In this document: piece after piece, positions 1-6,956 of the stretch
Position numbering within the stretch: the first letter of the stretch is position 1
Layout of the letters: each line of letters opens with the position of its first letter
Source: an uncultured Clostridia bacterium
GTDB lineage: Bacteria; Bacillota; Clostridia; Christensenellales; Aristaeellaceae
Direction: 5' to 3'
Assembly (NCBI GenBank): GCA_934643535.1
Contig: CAKUCE010000024.1
Span: 1 to 17,972 of the forward strand
DNA length: 17,972 nt
The notes under the pieces: generated by a model
The model's database searches: none
What the model saw: the letters and a program-made list of their open reading frames with translations, nothing else
What the model was told of the DNA's origin: nothing
Translations under genes and position numbers: made by a program

Positions 1-114
1 TCGACCGGCTGACCTGCGGTCGGCAAATTCCTCTGCAAGGTTTCGCCGTGCGCAGCACCCGGTCGGGCGGGGAGTTTGCGCCCTTGGCGCAAACGATACC
101 GACAGTATCTGGCG

Positions 115-142
115 AAAAAGATCGCCGCAGGCGAGCTTTTTT
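115..142 (-). terminator. Probable bidirectional intrinsic terminator
   Basis: AAAAAG (115-120) pairs with CTTTTT (136-141) outside a TCGCC/GGCGA stem with a GCA loop, giving a U-tract on either strand. Read on the minus strand it lies about 110 nt downstream of the SANT gene stop and would end that transcript. Confidence 0.6.
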
Positions 143-153
143 GACAAGCAGAG

Positions 154-196
154 TCGCCGTTGATGGTGCTATTGTAGCACATCAACGGCGATTTTT
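154..196 (+). terminator. Intrinsic terminator, plus strand
   Basis: Twelve perfect pairs (154-165 with 180-191) continue, after one bulged G, into a five-pair TGCTA/TAGCA stem with a TTG loop, followed by T5 at 192-196. It ends plus-strand transcription, yet no plus-strand gene is visible upstream within the window. Confidence 0.8.
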
Positions 197-249
197 CCAT
201 ATAGAATACGCGATGTACGCACGGTCAGGCGGCCGTGTGAGCCGGGGCT

Positions 250-987
250 TCACTCCGTGGGGACGGAACGGGCGCTGCGTTCATCCTCCAGGGCCATTTT
301 CAGCAGATCGACCTCCACCTTGAGCCGGTCGGCTTCCTGACGGGCCTCCAGCCATTTGGCGTGCAGCCGGGCTTCCTCCGAAGTGGGGGCGGAAACCGGA
401 ACGGCGTTTTCCTGCTGTTCCAGAAGGCGGTTCAGCGCGCTGAGCATACGCCGTACCTCCGGATTTTCCTGATGACGGCTTAGAGCGCCCAGCTCACCGT
501 TTTCCGGCATGGGCTGACCGTAGCGGCGGAAAACCACCACCTTTTCCGGGCAGGGAAGACCTTCCTGCCGCAGCTCCTCCGCCGTTTCCATCAACAGTTC
601 AGGCCGGTTTTTGAGGATGGAACGGTACTTGTTCTGCATGCGCAGCATTTGGGAACGATCGCCGCCGGAAAGACGGGTGACGCAGGCGCGGACGCTTTCG
701 CCCTGTCCCCGGCCCATGAGTACCTCCCGGAGCAGCGTGTGCAGCTCTTCCGGCGTAAAGGCCCGGAAAGGCGTGGGCCGGGTCGAAAGCTCCGGCGTTT
801 CCCGCACCCGGGCGTAGTAATAGTTGCGGATGGAGTTGGGCTTGCGCTGAAGCTGTCCGCCCACTTCCTGAAATACCTCCCGAAGGGAACGCCCGTCCTC
901 CGCGGCGGCGCGGACGGCGTCGAACAAAAGCTGGGCTTCGTCTTCCTTCCAGCCGCTGCGGGGATGATGCGTGGTCAACTGAGTCAT
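250..987 (-). CDS. RsfA-like SANT/Myb-domain transcriptional regulator
   Basis: The 245-residue protein is predicted to be a DNA-binding regulator. An N-terminal SANT/Myb-like helical domain covers about residues 10-62: Trp13 starts the first helix and a Tyr-rich recognition helix (NSIRNYYYARVRE) lies at 51-63. A second basic helical segment follows at about 75-135. The last 40 residues (about 203-240) are heptad-rich and probably form a coiled coil. This layout of N-terminal Myb domain plus C-terminal coiled coil at about 250 residues resembles RsfA, a prespore-specific regulator in Bacillus. The start is supported by GGAGG at 995-999, seven bases upstream. A sigma-G-like promoter lies directly upstream, in the short gap after the preceding minus-strand gene. 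Domain class is confident; equivalence to RsfA and the targets are inference. Confidence 0.8.
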   Translation of the reverse strand: MTQLTTHHPRSGWKEDEAQLLFDAVRAAAEDGRSLREVFQEVGGQLQRKPNSIRNYYYARVRETPELSTRPTPFRAFTPEELHTLLREVLMGRGQGESVRACVTRLSGGDRSQMLRMQNKYRSILKNRPELLMETAEELRQEGLPCPEKVVVFRRYGQPMPENGELGALSRHQENPEVRRMLSALNRLLEQQENAVPVSAPTSEEARLHAKWLEARQEADRLKVEVDLLKMALEDERSARSVPTE

Positions 988-1018
988 GGTATCGCCTCCG
1001 AAGTTTCATTCATGCCCT

Positions 1019-1047
1019 TAGTATGGAAAAATTCGGGGGAACTATGC
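1019..1047 (-). promoter_or_regulatory. Candidate sigma-G promoter of the SANT gene
   Basis: On the minus strand GCATA (1043-1047) and CATACTA (1019-1025) are separated by 17 bases. This fits the sigma-G consensus as I know it from Bacillus (GMATR, 17-18 bases, CATnnTA). Transcription would start near 1011, giving a leader of about 24 nt that contains the ribosome binding site. Confidence 0.55.
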
Positions 1048-1064
1048 ATGGAAAGCCCGCCCCG

Positions 1065-2090
1065 TCAGCGCAGGCGGAGCAGAATCTCCACCGGATCGAG
1101 CCCCCGGCGCAGGCCGTCCGCACAGAGAGCGTTCAATTCTTCCCGCGTGTGGGCAAAGGCATTGGGCAGGGAATCGGCGTTTTCGGCGGGCACAAGTCCG
1201 GCGGCTTCCGCTTCCTCCCGGCATGCGGATGAGATGAGAAAAGAAAGCAGTGTCCGGGTTTCCGCCGTATTCCGGCAGAGGGCCGCATAGCGCGCCCGGT
1301 CGCTGACGGCGGGACGCAGCGGAAAAGCCGTCAGGGCTTCTTTCTGGGCGGCGGCCAGATGTTCCCGGCGGGACCAGACCCGTGCCGCGCCTTTGGCCGG
1401 TTTTTCTGCCGAAGCCAGCGCCGCCGAAGCCAGTTCCGTCCGCAGGGAGGCAGGCGCGGTAAACAGAAGCTGCGGTCCTGCCGCGCCGGGGCTGACCCAC
1501 AGCGCATTCTTCTCCAGCAGCCGCCGCCACGGGACGGACGGCGCTTCATCCTGCTCTGGCGTCCGGGTGGCGGAAGCCTGCCCCAGCAGGGAACGGGGCT
1601 CGGCGGTCACGGAGGGGGCGCCGTTTTCCTCCAGCCAGCCGCCCGGAACACTCAGCACATTCTCCTCATACCAGAGGGGCAGGGCGTACGTTTCGCCGCC
1701 GCTCCTGCCGGAAGAAAGATTCCCGTCGTCCCCCGAAAGCGTCAGCGGGAGAAACAATTGCTCGGGATTCACCACATCCCCCGTGCCGAACAGCACTGCG
1801 TCCGGCAGAAGCGTGTCGGGAGCCGTCAGCTCCGCCGCGTCGGCCCGGCGCAGAAAGACGCGCAGGCCGGGCGTTTCTTTTTCCAGACGGGTACACAGGC
1901 GGCTGATGCAGCGCTGATCCCCCGTCTCTCCGGGGATCCACCACAGGGTCAGGTCGCGGCGCTGGGCGGGGCGCAGCTCGTCGGCCATTCGGTTGTCCTC
2001 TTCCGTCCAAAGCCCCTTCAGCAGTCCGGGCCATAAATAGAGAAGCAGCGCGGTCAATAGCAGCGCGCTGAGCACCGCGCCACGGCGCAT
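1065..2090 (-). CDS. Membrane-anchored, solute-binding-protein-like protein of unknown function
   Basis: I do not recognise a named family. The preferred start at 2090 gives 341 residues; an in-frame ATG at 2096 is too close to the GGGGAGGA ribosome binding site. One N-terminal transmembrane segment (about residues 6-25) is followed by a roughly 315-residue domain predicted to lie outside the membrane. Near residue 50 a beta-strand (LTLWWIPGETGDQ) and then KETPGLRVFLRR resemble the first lobe of extracellular solute-binding proteins. A late helix pair ending EEAEAAGLVPA resembles the segment those proteins carry before the C-terminus. No lipobox is present, and no permease genes adjoin it. 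It may have lost transport and kept the fold. A sigma-E-like promoter precedes it and the SANT regulator follows it. Confidence 0.6.
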   Translation of the reverse strand: MRRGAVLSALLLTALLLYLWPGLLKGLWTEEDNRMADELRPAQRRDLTLWWIPGETGDQRCISRLCTRLEKETPGLRVFLRRADAAELTAPDTLLPDAVLFGTGDVVNPEQLFLPLTLSGDDGNLSSGRSGGETYALPLWYEENVLSVPGGWLEENGAPSVTAEPRSLLGQASATRTPEQDEAPSVPWRRLLEKNALWVSPGAAGPQLLFTAPASLRTELASAALASAEKPAKGAARVWSRREHLAAAQKEALTAFPLRPAVSDRARYAALCRNTAETRTLLSFLISSACREEAEAAGLVPAENADSLPNAFAHTREELNALCADGLRRGLDPVEILLRLR

Positions 2091-2115
2091 GGTCATTCCT
2101 CCCCTCGTTCGCCAC

Positions 2116-2144
2116 AGGGTATGCGGCGGGACGGGGAAAAATGC
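2116..2144 (-). promoter_or_regulatory. Candidate sigma-E promoter of the solute-binding-like gene
   Basis: On the minus strand GCATTTT (2138-2144) and CATACCCT (2116-2123) are 14 bases apart. The sigma-E consensus known from Bacillus is KMATATT, 14-15 bases, CATACAnT; six of seven and seven of eight positions agree. The implied leader is about 20 nt and contains the GGGGAGGA site. Confidence 0.4.
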
Positions 2145-2173
2145 TTGCCCGCATCGCCGGAATGTGCTACATT
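2145..2173 (+). promoter_or_regulatory. Sigma-A promoter of the glycosyltransferase gene
   Basis: TTGCCC (2145-2150) and TACATT (2168-2173) are spaced by 17 bases. The -10 is preceded by TGC, making it an extended -10. It overlaps the divergent minus-strand candidate promoter. Confidence 0.55.
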
Positions 2174-2211
2174 GGGAATGCGTTTCATGCTGTCAAAAGG
2201 AGGCGCCTGAT

Positions 2212-3720
2212 TTGACGAAACTTTCTGCCCGGGAACGGGCGCGAATAGGGCTGCTGTGTCTGGTGGTCGCTGCCGCAGCGCTGTTTTTCTGCTCCAAATC
2301 CTCCCCGGCCTATCCTATCAACGACTGGTCGGACGCGAATATTTATTTTTCGGCGGGCAAAGGGATGCTGGCGGGCCGGGTGATGTATCGGGATCTGTAC
2401 GACCACAAAGGCCCGTTGATCTACGCCCTGCACGCCCTGTGCGCGTTGGTCTGCCCGGCGGACTTCACCGGCGTATGGGGGCTGGAAATCCTGTTTGCGG
2501 CGGCCTTTCTGATGGAAAGCTACCGGGCGGTCAAAGCCATGGCGGGCCGGCGTGCGGCGCTGCTTTCGATCCCGCTGACGGCGCTGTGCGTGTATACGTC
2601 CTACTGCTTTCAGGCGGGGGACAGCGCGGAAGAGCTTGCCCTGCCCATGATCCTGCTGGTGCAGCTGCATTGGCTGGAAGCCTTGGAAAATGAAAAGCCC
2701 GTCTCCTTCGGACGGCTGCTGGGAGACGGCTTTCTCTTCGGCTGCGTATTCTGGATGAAGTTCACCCTCTGCGGGGCGCAGGGAATGGCCCTGCTGCTTG
2801 GCTGCATTCTCGCCGCCCGGCGAAACGGGGCGAGGGGGTTCTTTCGCTCTTTGGGCGGGCTGATCCTGGGCTTTTTGCTCTCCACTCTGCCGTGGCTGAT
2901 CTATTTCGGCCTGAACGGCGCTTTGACCGACTGGCTGAAAACCTATCTGTACGATAATCTGTTTCTTTATTCCGGCGGCGAAGGCGGACTTCTCTGGCGG
3001 GCAAAACAGATGCTGAAAAGCGGCTGGGAGTGGCTGAGCCGAAGCCCGCTGTGCGCCCTGCCGGTCTGCATCGGGGCGATCTCGACCTTCTTCGATCATG
3101 GAAAGAACGGCTGGCAGCGGGTACGCTGGCTGCTGCCCTTCCTGCTGGGGGCGTTGGGCGTATTGATTGGCGGCAAGACCTACCCCTATTATCCGCTGGC
3201 GCTGGCGGCGTTTCTGCCCTGCTTTTTCGGCTGGCTGGGCGGACGGCTGGAAAAGAAGCTGTCCCGGCTGTCTGAGCGGGCCTATCCTCTTCTGGCGGCG
3301 GCTTTGTGCGGGCTGTGCGTGCTGCTGTGCCCGGTTTTCAGTCCCAACGTGAAGGAGTCCTTCGGGCTGCCCCGCGAGGAAACCATGCAGTATTGGTTCG
3401 CCGCCAAGATCGACGAAACGCCGGGAGCCACGCTGCTCAATTACGGATTCATGGACGCGGGATTCTACACCGCCGCCCGGATCACGCCCAACGTGAAGTA
3501 TTATCATCAGACCAACGTTCCCCTGCAGGAAATGCTGGACGAACAGGTACGCTACATTCACGACGGCGTCTGCGACTACGTCGTTACCCGGGGCCGTCAG
3601 CCGGAGGATATTCTGAAAAATTACGACCTGATCGCCGTGGCGCAAACCCCGGAGGGCTTCTGGTATGACGAGGTGTATCTGTATCGGAAAAAAGGGCTGA
3701 CCGGGAATGAATCGCTTTGA
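2212..3720 (+). CDS. GT-C type integral membrane glycosyltransferase (GT39/ArnT-like)
   Basis: The protein of 502 residues starts at TTG 2212, chosen because AAAAGGAGG at 2195-2203 sits eight bases upstream; an upstream in-frame ATG at 2089 has no such site. It is predicted to transfer a sugar from a polyprenyl-phosphate donor on the outer face of the membrane. The first loop carries acidic residues at about 38-41 (NDWSDAN), followed by YDHKGP near 63-68, a signature of the GT39/PMT-like family. About ten hydrophobic segments follow up to residue 400. A soluble C-terminal part of about 110 residues (GATLLNYGFMDAGFY onwards) matches the extracytoplasmic tail seen in such enzymes. The acceptor, possibly an envelope polymer or protein, cannot be told from sequence. 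It is followed by an independent promoter, so it probably forms its own unit. Confidence 0.8.
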   Translation: MTKLSARERARIGLLCLVVAAAALFFCSKSSPAYPINDWSDANIYFSAGKGMLAGRVMYRDLYDHKGPLIYALHALCALVCPADFTGVWGLEILFAAAFLMESYRAVKAMAGRRAALLSIPLTALCVYTSYCFQAGDSAEELALPMILLVQLHWLEALENEKPVSFGRLLGDGFLFGCVFWMKFTLCGAQGMALLLGCILAARRNGARGFFRSLGGLILGFLLSTLPWLIYFGLNGALTDWLKTYLYDNLFLYSGGEGGLLWRAKQMLKSGWEWLSRSPLCALPVCIGAISTFFDHGKNGWQRVRWLLPFLLGALGVLIGGKTYPYYPLALAAFLPCFFGWLGGRLEKKLSRLSERAYPLLAAALCGLCVLLCPVFSPNVKESFGLPREETMQYWFAAKIDETPGATLLNYGFMDAGFYTAARITPNVKYYHQTNVPLQEMLDEQVRYIHDGVCDYVVTRGRQPEDILKNYDLIAVAQTPEGFWYDEVYLYRKKGLTGNESL

Positions 3721-3744
3721 CCCCTTTCCCAAAAATCCGTCCCC

Positions 3745-3773
3745 TTGTAGGACCATGGGGAAAATGGTACAAT
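3745..3773 (+). promoter_or_regulatory. Sigma-A promoter of the lit-tsaD unit
   Basis: TTGTAG (3745-3750) and TACAAT (3768-3773) are separated by 17 bases, 22 bases before the GTG start at 3796. AGGGGGAA at 3783-3790 provides the ribosome binding site. Confidence 0.65.
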
Positions 3774-3795
3774 AGACGGTCGAGGGGGAACGAAT

Positions 3796-4500
3796 GTGAG
3801 CAAACGTGCGGGAGCGGCGTTGTGTTTCGCGGCGGCGCTGTGCTGGATGCTGGCCGGACTTGCCGGAACGATCGTAGGGTTTCTGACCTCCGAGGGGAGA
3901 TTCGAGCGGGCGCTGCTGAAGCAGGTGCGCTGGGAAGCGCTGGGTATTCCACAGGAGGAGCTTCGGGCCTTTGCCCGGGATACCATGCGGTATTTCCGGG
4001 GGGAGACGGATCGCTGGGAGCCGGAAGTTTCCGCCGCAGACGGGCCGGTGGTCATCTCCGAAGCGTTTGCGCGGCATATGGAGACCGTGCGCCGCGGCGT
4101 CCGCACCGCCCGAACGCTGGCAATCGCAGGCGCGGCGCTGGGAGCGGGACTGATCGCTCCGGCCGTCTGGAAAAAGCGCTTTTCGCTGACGGGCTATGAG
4201 CTGGGCGGCTTGCTGCCGCTGACGCTGGCCGCCGGGCTTGGGCTGTGGGCCGCGCTGGATTTTTCCGCCATGTGGGGCTGGCTTCACCGCACCTTCATCC
4301 CGGACGGCATCTTCGACGCGGCGGAGCCGGTGATGCGGCTGTTCCCCGGCAGTCTGTTTGCCGAGTACCTGCCCCCCGCGCTGACGGCCTTCGGGCTGAC
4401 GGCGGTGGCCGTGCTGGGCCTGCCGCCCCTTCTCCGGACGGGGTGCCGGTATTTTTTCCGGAAACGCTCCAATGCTGAAACAAAGGACGATTTGCCATGA
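3796..4500 (+). CDS. lit: DUF1461/TIGR01906 membrane protein, Lit-like lipoprotein intramolecular transacylase
   Basis: The protein has 234 residues with a GTG start. Four hydrophobic segments are visible: about 7-29, 105-122, 134-154 and 194-212. Between the first two lies a loop containing the family pattern F-x-R-HMETV (His94). A second signature, WLHRTFIPDGIFD (His164) followed by RLFPGSLF, sits between the last two. In characterised Lit enzymes two conserved histidines in equivalent motifs are catalytic; they move the sn-2 acyl chain of the lipoprotein diacylglyceryl group to the N-terminal cysteine, giving lyso-form lipoproteins. Many Firmicutes carry DUF1461 proteins of untested activity, so the enzymatic role is inference while the family call is firm. 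The stop codon overlaps the tsaD start (ATGA), so the two are probably co-translated. Confidence 0.75.
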   Translation: MSKRAGAALCFAAALCWMLAGLAGTIVGFLTSEGRFERALLKQVRWEALGIPQEELRAFARDTMRYFRGETDRWEPEVSAADGPVVISEAFARHMETVRRGVRTARTLAIAGAALGAGLIAPAVWKKRFSLTGYELGGLLPLTLAAGLGLWAALDFSAMWGWLHRTFIPDGIFDAAEPVMRLFPGSLFAEYLPPALTAFGLTAVAVLGLPPLLRTGCRYFFRKRSNAETKDDLP

Positions 4501-5555
4501 ATACCATTTTGGAAATGCAAGCAAAGCTGGACGCGCTGCGGCAAAAGCCCGCCGTGCGGATCCTGGCCATGGAATCCAGTTGCGACGAGACTGCCGCCGC
4601 CATCATCGAAAACGGGCGGAAGATCGTTTCCAGCGTGATTTTTTCTCAGGCGGACACTCACGCCCTGTACGGCGGCGTCGTGCCGGAGATCGCCAGCCGC
4701 GCCCACGTGGACGCCTGCGACCGGGTGGTGGATCAGGCATTGAAAGAGGCGGGCATGGCGCTTTCCGACGTGGACGCGCTGGCCGTGACCTGCGGCCCGG
4801 GACTGGTGGGCGCGCTGCTGACCGGCGTGAACTGCATGAAGGGACTCAGCTACACCAGTCGCATCCCGCTGGTGCCGGTCAACCACATCGAGGGCCATGT
4901 CAGCGCCAACTTTCTCACCACGCCCGATCTGGAACCGCCGTTCCTCTGCCTGGTGGTCAGCGGCGGCCACAGCCACATCGTCCGGGTGAACGATTATGCG
5001 GACTACACCCTGCTGGGCCAGACGATGGACGACGCAGCGGGCGAAGCCTTTGACAAGGCGGCGCGGGTGCTGGGGTTGAACTATCCCGGCGGGCCGCTGC
5101 TGAGCAGACTGGCGGAGGGCGGCGACGCGCATTTCCTGTCTCTGCCTCATCCCCATCCCGACGGAAAGTACGATTTCTCCTTCAGTGGCCTGAAGACCGC
5201 ATTCCTGAACGCCTGCCACAAGATGGAGCAGAAAGGCGAAGCGCTGCCCCGGGCCGATCTGGCCGCTTCCTTCGAGCAGGCCGTGGTGGATACGCTGTGC
5301 GAAAAGGCGTCGCTGGCCATGGCGGATTTCGGGCTGTCCACCCTGTGCATCGCGGGGGGCGTCAGCGCCAACCGGCGGCTGCGGCAGCAGCTGACGGAGC
5401 TGAGCCGCAGGCAGGGCTTCCGTCTGTGCATGCCGGAATTGTGGCTCTGTACCGACAACGCCGCCATGATCGGCTCCGCCGCCTACTATCGTCTGCGCAG
5501 GGGCGAGCTGGCCCCGCTGGAGCTGAATGCCGTGCCCGCCCTGTCCCTTTGCTGA
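4497..5555 (+). CDS. tsaD: tRNA N6-adenosine threonylcarbamoyltransferase TsaD
   Basis: TsaD, with TsaB and TsaE, transfers the threonylcarbamoyl group from threonylcarbamoyl-AMP to A37 of ANN-decoding tRNAs in the cytosol. The protein of 352 residues carries all hallmarks of the ASKHA fold: MESSCDETAAA (25-35), the metal-binding HIEGH (His130, His134), VVSGGHSH, GEAFDKAARVLG, FSFSGLKTAF, IAGGVSANRRLR and CTDNAAMIG with metal-binding Asp320. It has an N-terminal extension of about 18 residues compared with the usual start just before the first strand; the extension is kept because AAGGA lies eight bases before ATG 4497 and no site precedes an internal GTG. tsaB and tsaE are not in the window. 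Its start overlaps the stop of the Lit-like gene. Confidence 0.96.
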   Translation: MNTILEMQAKLDALRQKPAVRILAMESSCDETAAAIIENGRKIVSSVIFSQADTHALYGGVVPEIASRAHVDACDRVVDQALKEAGMALSDVDALAVTCGPGLVGALLTGVNCMKGLSYTSRIPLVPVNHIEGHVSANFLTTPDLEPPFLCLVVSGGHSHIVRVNDYADYTLLGQTMDDAAGEAFDKAARVLGLNYPGGPLLSRLAEGGDAHFLSLPHPHPDGKYDFSFSGLKTAFLNACHKMEQKGEALPRADLAASFEQAVVDTLCEKASLAMADFGLSTLCIAGGVSANRRLRQQLTELSRRQGFRLCMPELWLCTDNAAMIGSAAYYRLRRGELAPLELNAVPALSLC

Positions 5556-5573
5556 AAAAAGCACGACCGTCCT

Positions 5574-5603
5574 TCATATTTTCCGCTTTTCTCCGCCATA
5601 CTA
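5574..5603 (+). promoter_or_regulatory. Candidate sigma-G promoter of the BofC-DUF421-DUF4363 operon
   Basis: TCATA (5574-5578) and CATACTA (5597-5603) are 18 bases apart. The -10 fits the sigma-G consensus CATnnTA exactly; the -35 fits four of five positions of GMATR. The identical heptamer CATACTA occurs in the candidate promoter of the SANT gene. In Bacillus bofC is a sigma-G-dependent forespore gene, which supports the assignment. Confidence 0.55.
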
Positions 5604-5660
5604 GAGTGTGCCGCTTCCGTGCAAGGCAGACGGCCCCTTCCGGGGAAAGGAGCAGAAAAG

Positions 5661-6230
5661 ATGAAGGACGATTTTTATGGAAAAAAACAGCCCTTTCGCA
5701 GTCCGCTGTGGCTGGTGGGCGCGGCGGTGCTGCTGATCGCCGTGGCGGCGGCGCTGCTGTGGCCCAGTGAAAGTCTGGCCCCGGCGCAGGAGGAGCAGAT
5801 GCAGAGCGCCGCGGCAGATCAGGCGGCCCGGCTGGAAGACGGCGCGGAGCTGTTTCAGCGGCTCAGTTATACCCGCTGCGAGCATGTGGTGACGCGCCGT
5901 GTCACGGCTCCGGTGGAGCTGTACGGCAAAACGCTGGAGGAAGCGCAGCCTCTCTACCCCGAATGGCGCATTACGGAATTTTCTCCCAAAGCGCTGCGAA
6001 TGGAACGGCAGGTGCCGCTGTTCTGCCCCGACCATCAGGTGCTGATGCCCAACGCCGGGGGAACGCTGTGCGTTTATGAAAACAAATACGGCGACGCGCT
6101 GGCGCTGGTCAGCGAGCTGTCCGTTTCGCTTTCCGCCCTGCCCGCCGCAGCGCAGGAGGAAGTACAGGAAGGGCTGGGCTTTTCCACGCTGGAAGAGCTG
6201 GAAGCCTGGCTGGAAAATATGGAGAGTTAA
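5661..6230 (+). CDS. BofC C-terminal-domain-containing membrane protein
   Basis: The protein has 189 residues. The start at 5661 is chosen for GGAAAGGAG at 5643-5651. A short basic N-terminus precedes one transmembrane segment (about 15-34), placing the remainder outside the membrane, which in a forespore is the intermembrane space. Residues about 68-105 (YTRCEHVVTRRV) look like the small domain before the C-terminal BofC domain. Residues about 130-189 (TLCVYENKYGDALALV, then EEVQEGLGFSTLEELEAWLENMES) match the BofC C-terminal pattern. In Bacillus BofC restrains SpoIVB and so the sigma-K checkpoint; clostridial homologues may act differently because many lack that checkpoint. It is the first gene of a three-gene operon, three bases ahead of the DUF421 gene. 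Confidence 0.72.
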   Translation: MKDDFYGKKQPFRSPLWLVGAAVLLIAVAAALLWPSESLAPAQEEQMQSAAADQAARLEDGAELFQRLSYTRCEHVVTRRVTAPVELYGKTLEEAQPLYPEWRITEFSPKALRMERQVPLFCPDHQVLMPNAGGTLCVYENKYGDALALVSELSVSLSALPAAAQEEVQEGLGFSTLEELEAWLENMES

Positions 6231-6233
6231 GCC

Positions 6234-6956
6234 ATGCTGACCGTCTTTATCCGCAGCGTTTTGCTGGTTTGTCTGGCCGTCTGCGCTCTGCGGCTGATGG
6301 GCAAGCGGCAGGTAGGCCAGCTGCAGCCCTTTGAGCTGGTCATCGCCATCATGATCGCCGATCTGGCCGCCACGCCCATGGAAAGTCTGGACACGCCTCT
6401 TTGGCGGGGCATCGTGCCCATGGCGGCGCTGGTGATGCTCCATCAGATTTTCTCGCTTCTTTCGCTGAAAAGTCAGAAAATGCGGCGCTTCTTCAGCGGC
6501 TCCCCCACGGTCATCATCCGCGACGGTCAAATCGACTATCAGGCGTTGGAAAAGCTGTGCTTTAACCTGAACGACCTGCTGGAAGAGCTGCGCACCGGCG
6601 GCGTGCTGTCCCCCACGGAGGTGGGCACGGCCATCATGGAGACCAGCGGCAAACTGAGCGTGTTTCCCACCTCCCGGAAGCGGCCTGTCACCCCGGAGGA
6701 CATGGAGCTTAAAACCGGCTACGAGGGCATTCCGCTGACGCTGATCCTGGACGGACAACTGGAACGAAACAACCTGCCCCTGCTGGGCAAGGACGAAAGC
6801 TGGCTGCGGCAGCAGTTGAACGCCATGGACTTTGAAGAGATCCGTCAGGTGCTTCTGTGCTATATCGACACGGACGGCGTGATGAGCGTCCACGGCTTCC
6901 GGGGCGAACCGCCCAAACGGCGGCAGGTGCTATCGTCCGGGGAGGTGAAGTGGTAA
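6234..6956 (+). CDS. DUF421 (YetF-like) membrane protein
   Basis: The protein has 240 residues. The N-terminal part holds three hydrophobic segments (about 3-18, 32-48 and 58-78) with the strongly conserved DUF421 signature RLMGKRQVGQLQPFELVIA. The C-terminal YetF-type domain follows, with VIIRDGQIDYQALEKL, then NLNDLLEELRTGG and AIMETSGKLSVF, all typical of the family at usual length. YetF relatives and the spore protein 2Duf of Bacillus reside in the spore inner membrane and affect heat resistance and germination; the biochemical role is unknown. Placement between a BofC-domain gene and DUF4363, behind a sigma-G-like promoter, suggests forespore expression. The stop overlaps the next start (TAATG). 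Confidence 0.88.
   Translation: MLTVFIRSVLLVCLAVCALRLMGKRQVGQLQPFELVIAIMIADLAATPMESLDTPLWRGIVPMAALVMLHQIFSLLSLKSQKMRRFFSGSPTVIIRDGQIDYQALEKLCFNLNDLLEELRTGGVLSPTEVGTAIMETSGKLSVFPTSRKRPVTPEDMELKTGYEGIPLTLILDGQLERNNLPLLGKDESWLRQQLNAMDFEEIRQVLLCYIDTDGVMSVHGFRGEPPKRRQVLSSGEVKW

Larger units (their letters stand above)
1..249. other. Hairpin-dense non-coding left edge
   Basis: No convincing gene is visible here. Successive inverted repeats lie at 2-22 (CGACCG/CGGTCG), 48-58 (GTGC/GCAC), 74-94 (nine perfect pairs, GTTTGCGCC/GGCGCAAAC, loop CTT) and 95-109 (GATAC/GTATC), followed by two terminators listed separately. The stretch could be the 3' part of a structured RNA, an interspersed repeat, or the trailer of a gene outside the window. 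An open plus frame crosses it, but it has no ribosome binding site and its translation looks low-complexity and Arg-rich, so it is not called as a gene. Confidence 0.5.

Noticed and set aside
2185..4524. A 779-codon open frame on the minus strand
   Set aside because: It is antisense to the glycosyltransferase and Lit-like genes, Gln/Arg/Pro-rich, lacks domains and a ribosome binding site, and reflects GC-rich codon bias of the real genes.
4284..5564. A 426-codon minus-strand frame opposite tsaD
   Set aside because: TsaD on the plus strand has every family motif; the antisense frame has none.
5550..5564. TGCT-AGCA inverted repeat after tsaD as a terminator
   Set aside because: It has four base pairs only and no following T-run.
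5601..6893. A 430-codon minus-strand frame opposite the BofC and DUF421 genes
   Set aside because: It is a shadow frame of Gln/His/Arg-rich sequence over genes with clear family signatures.
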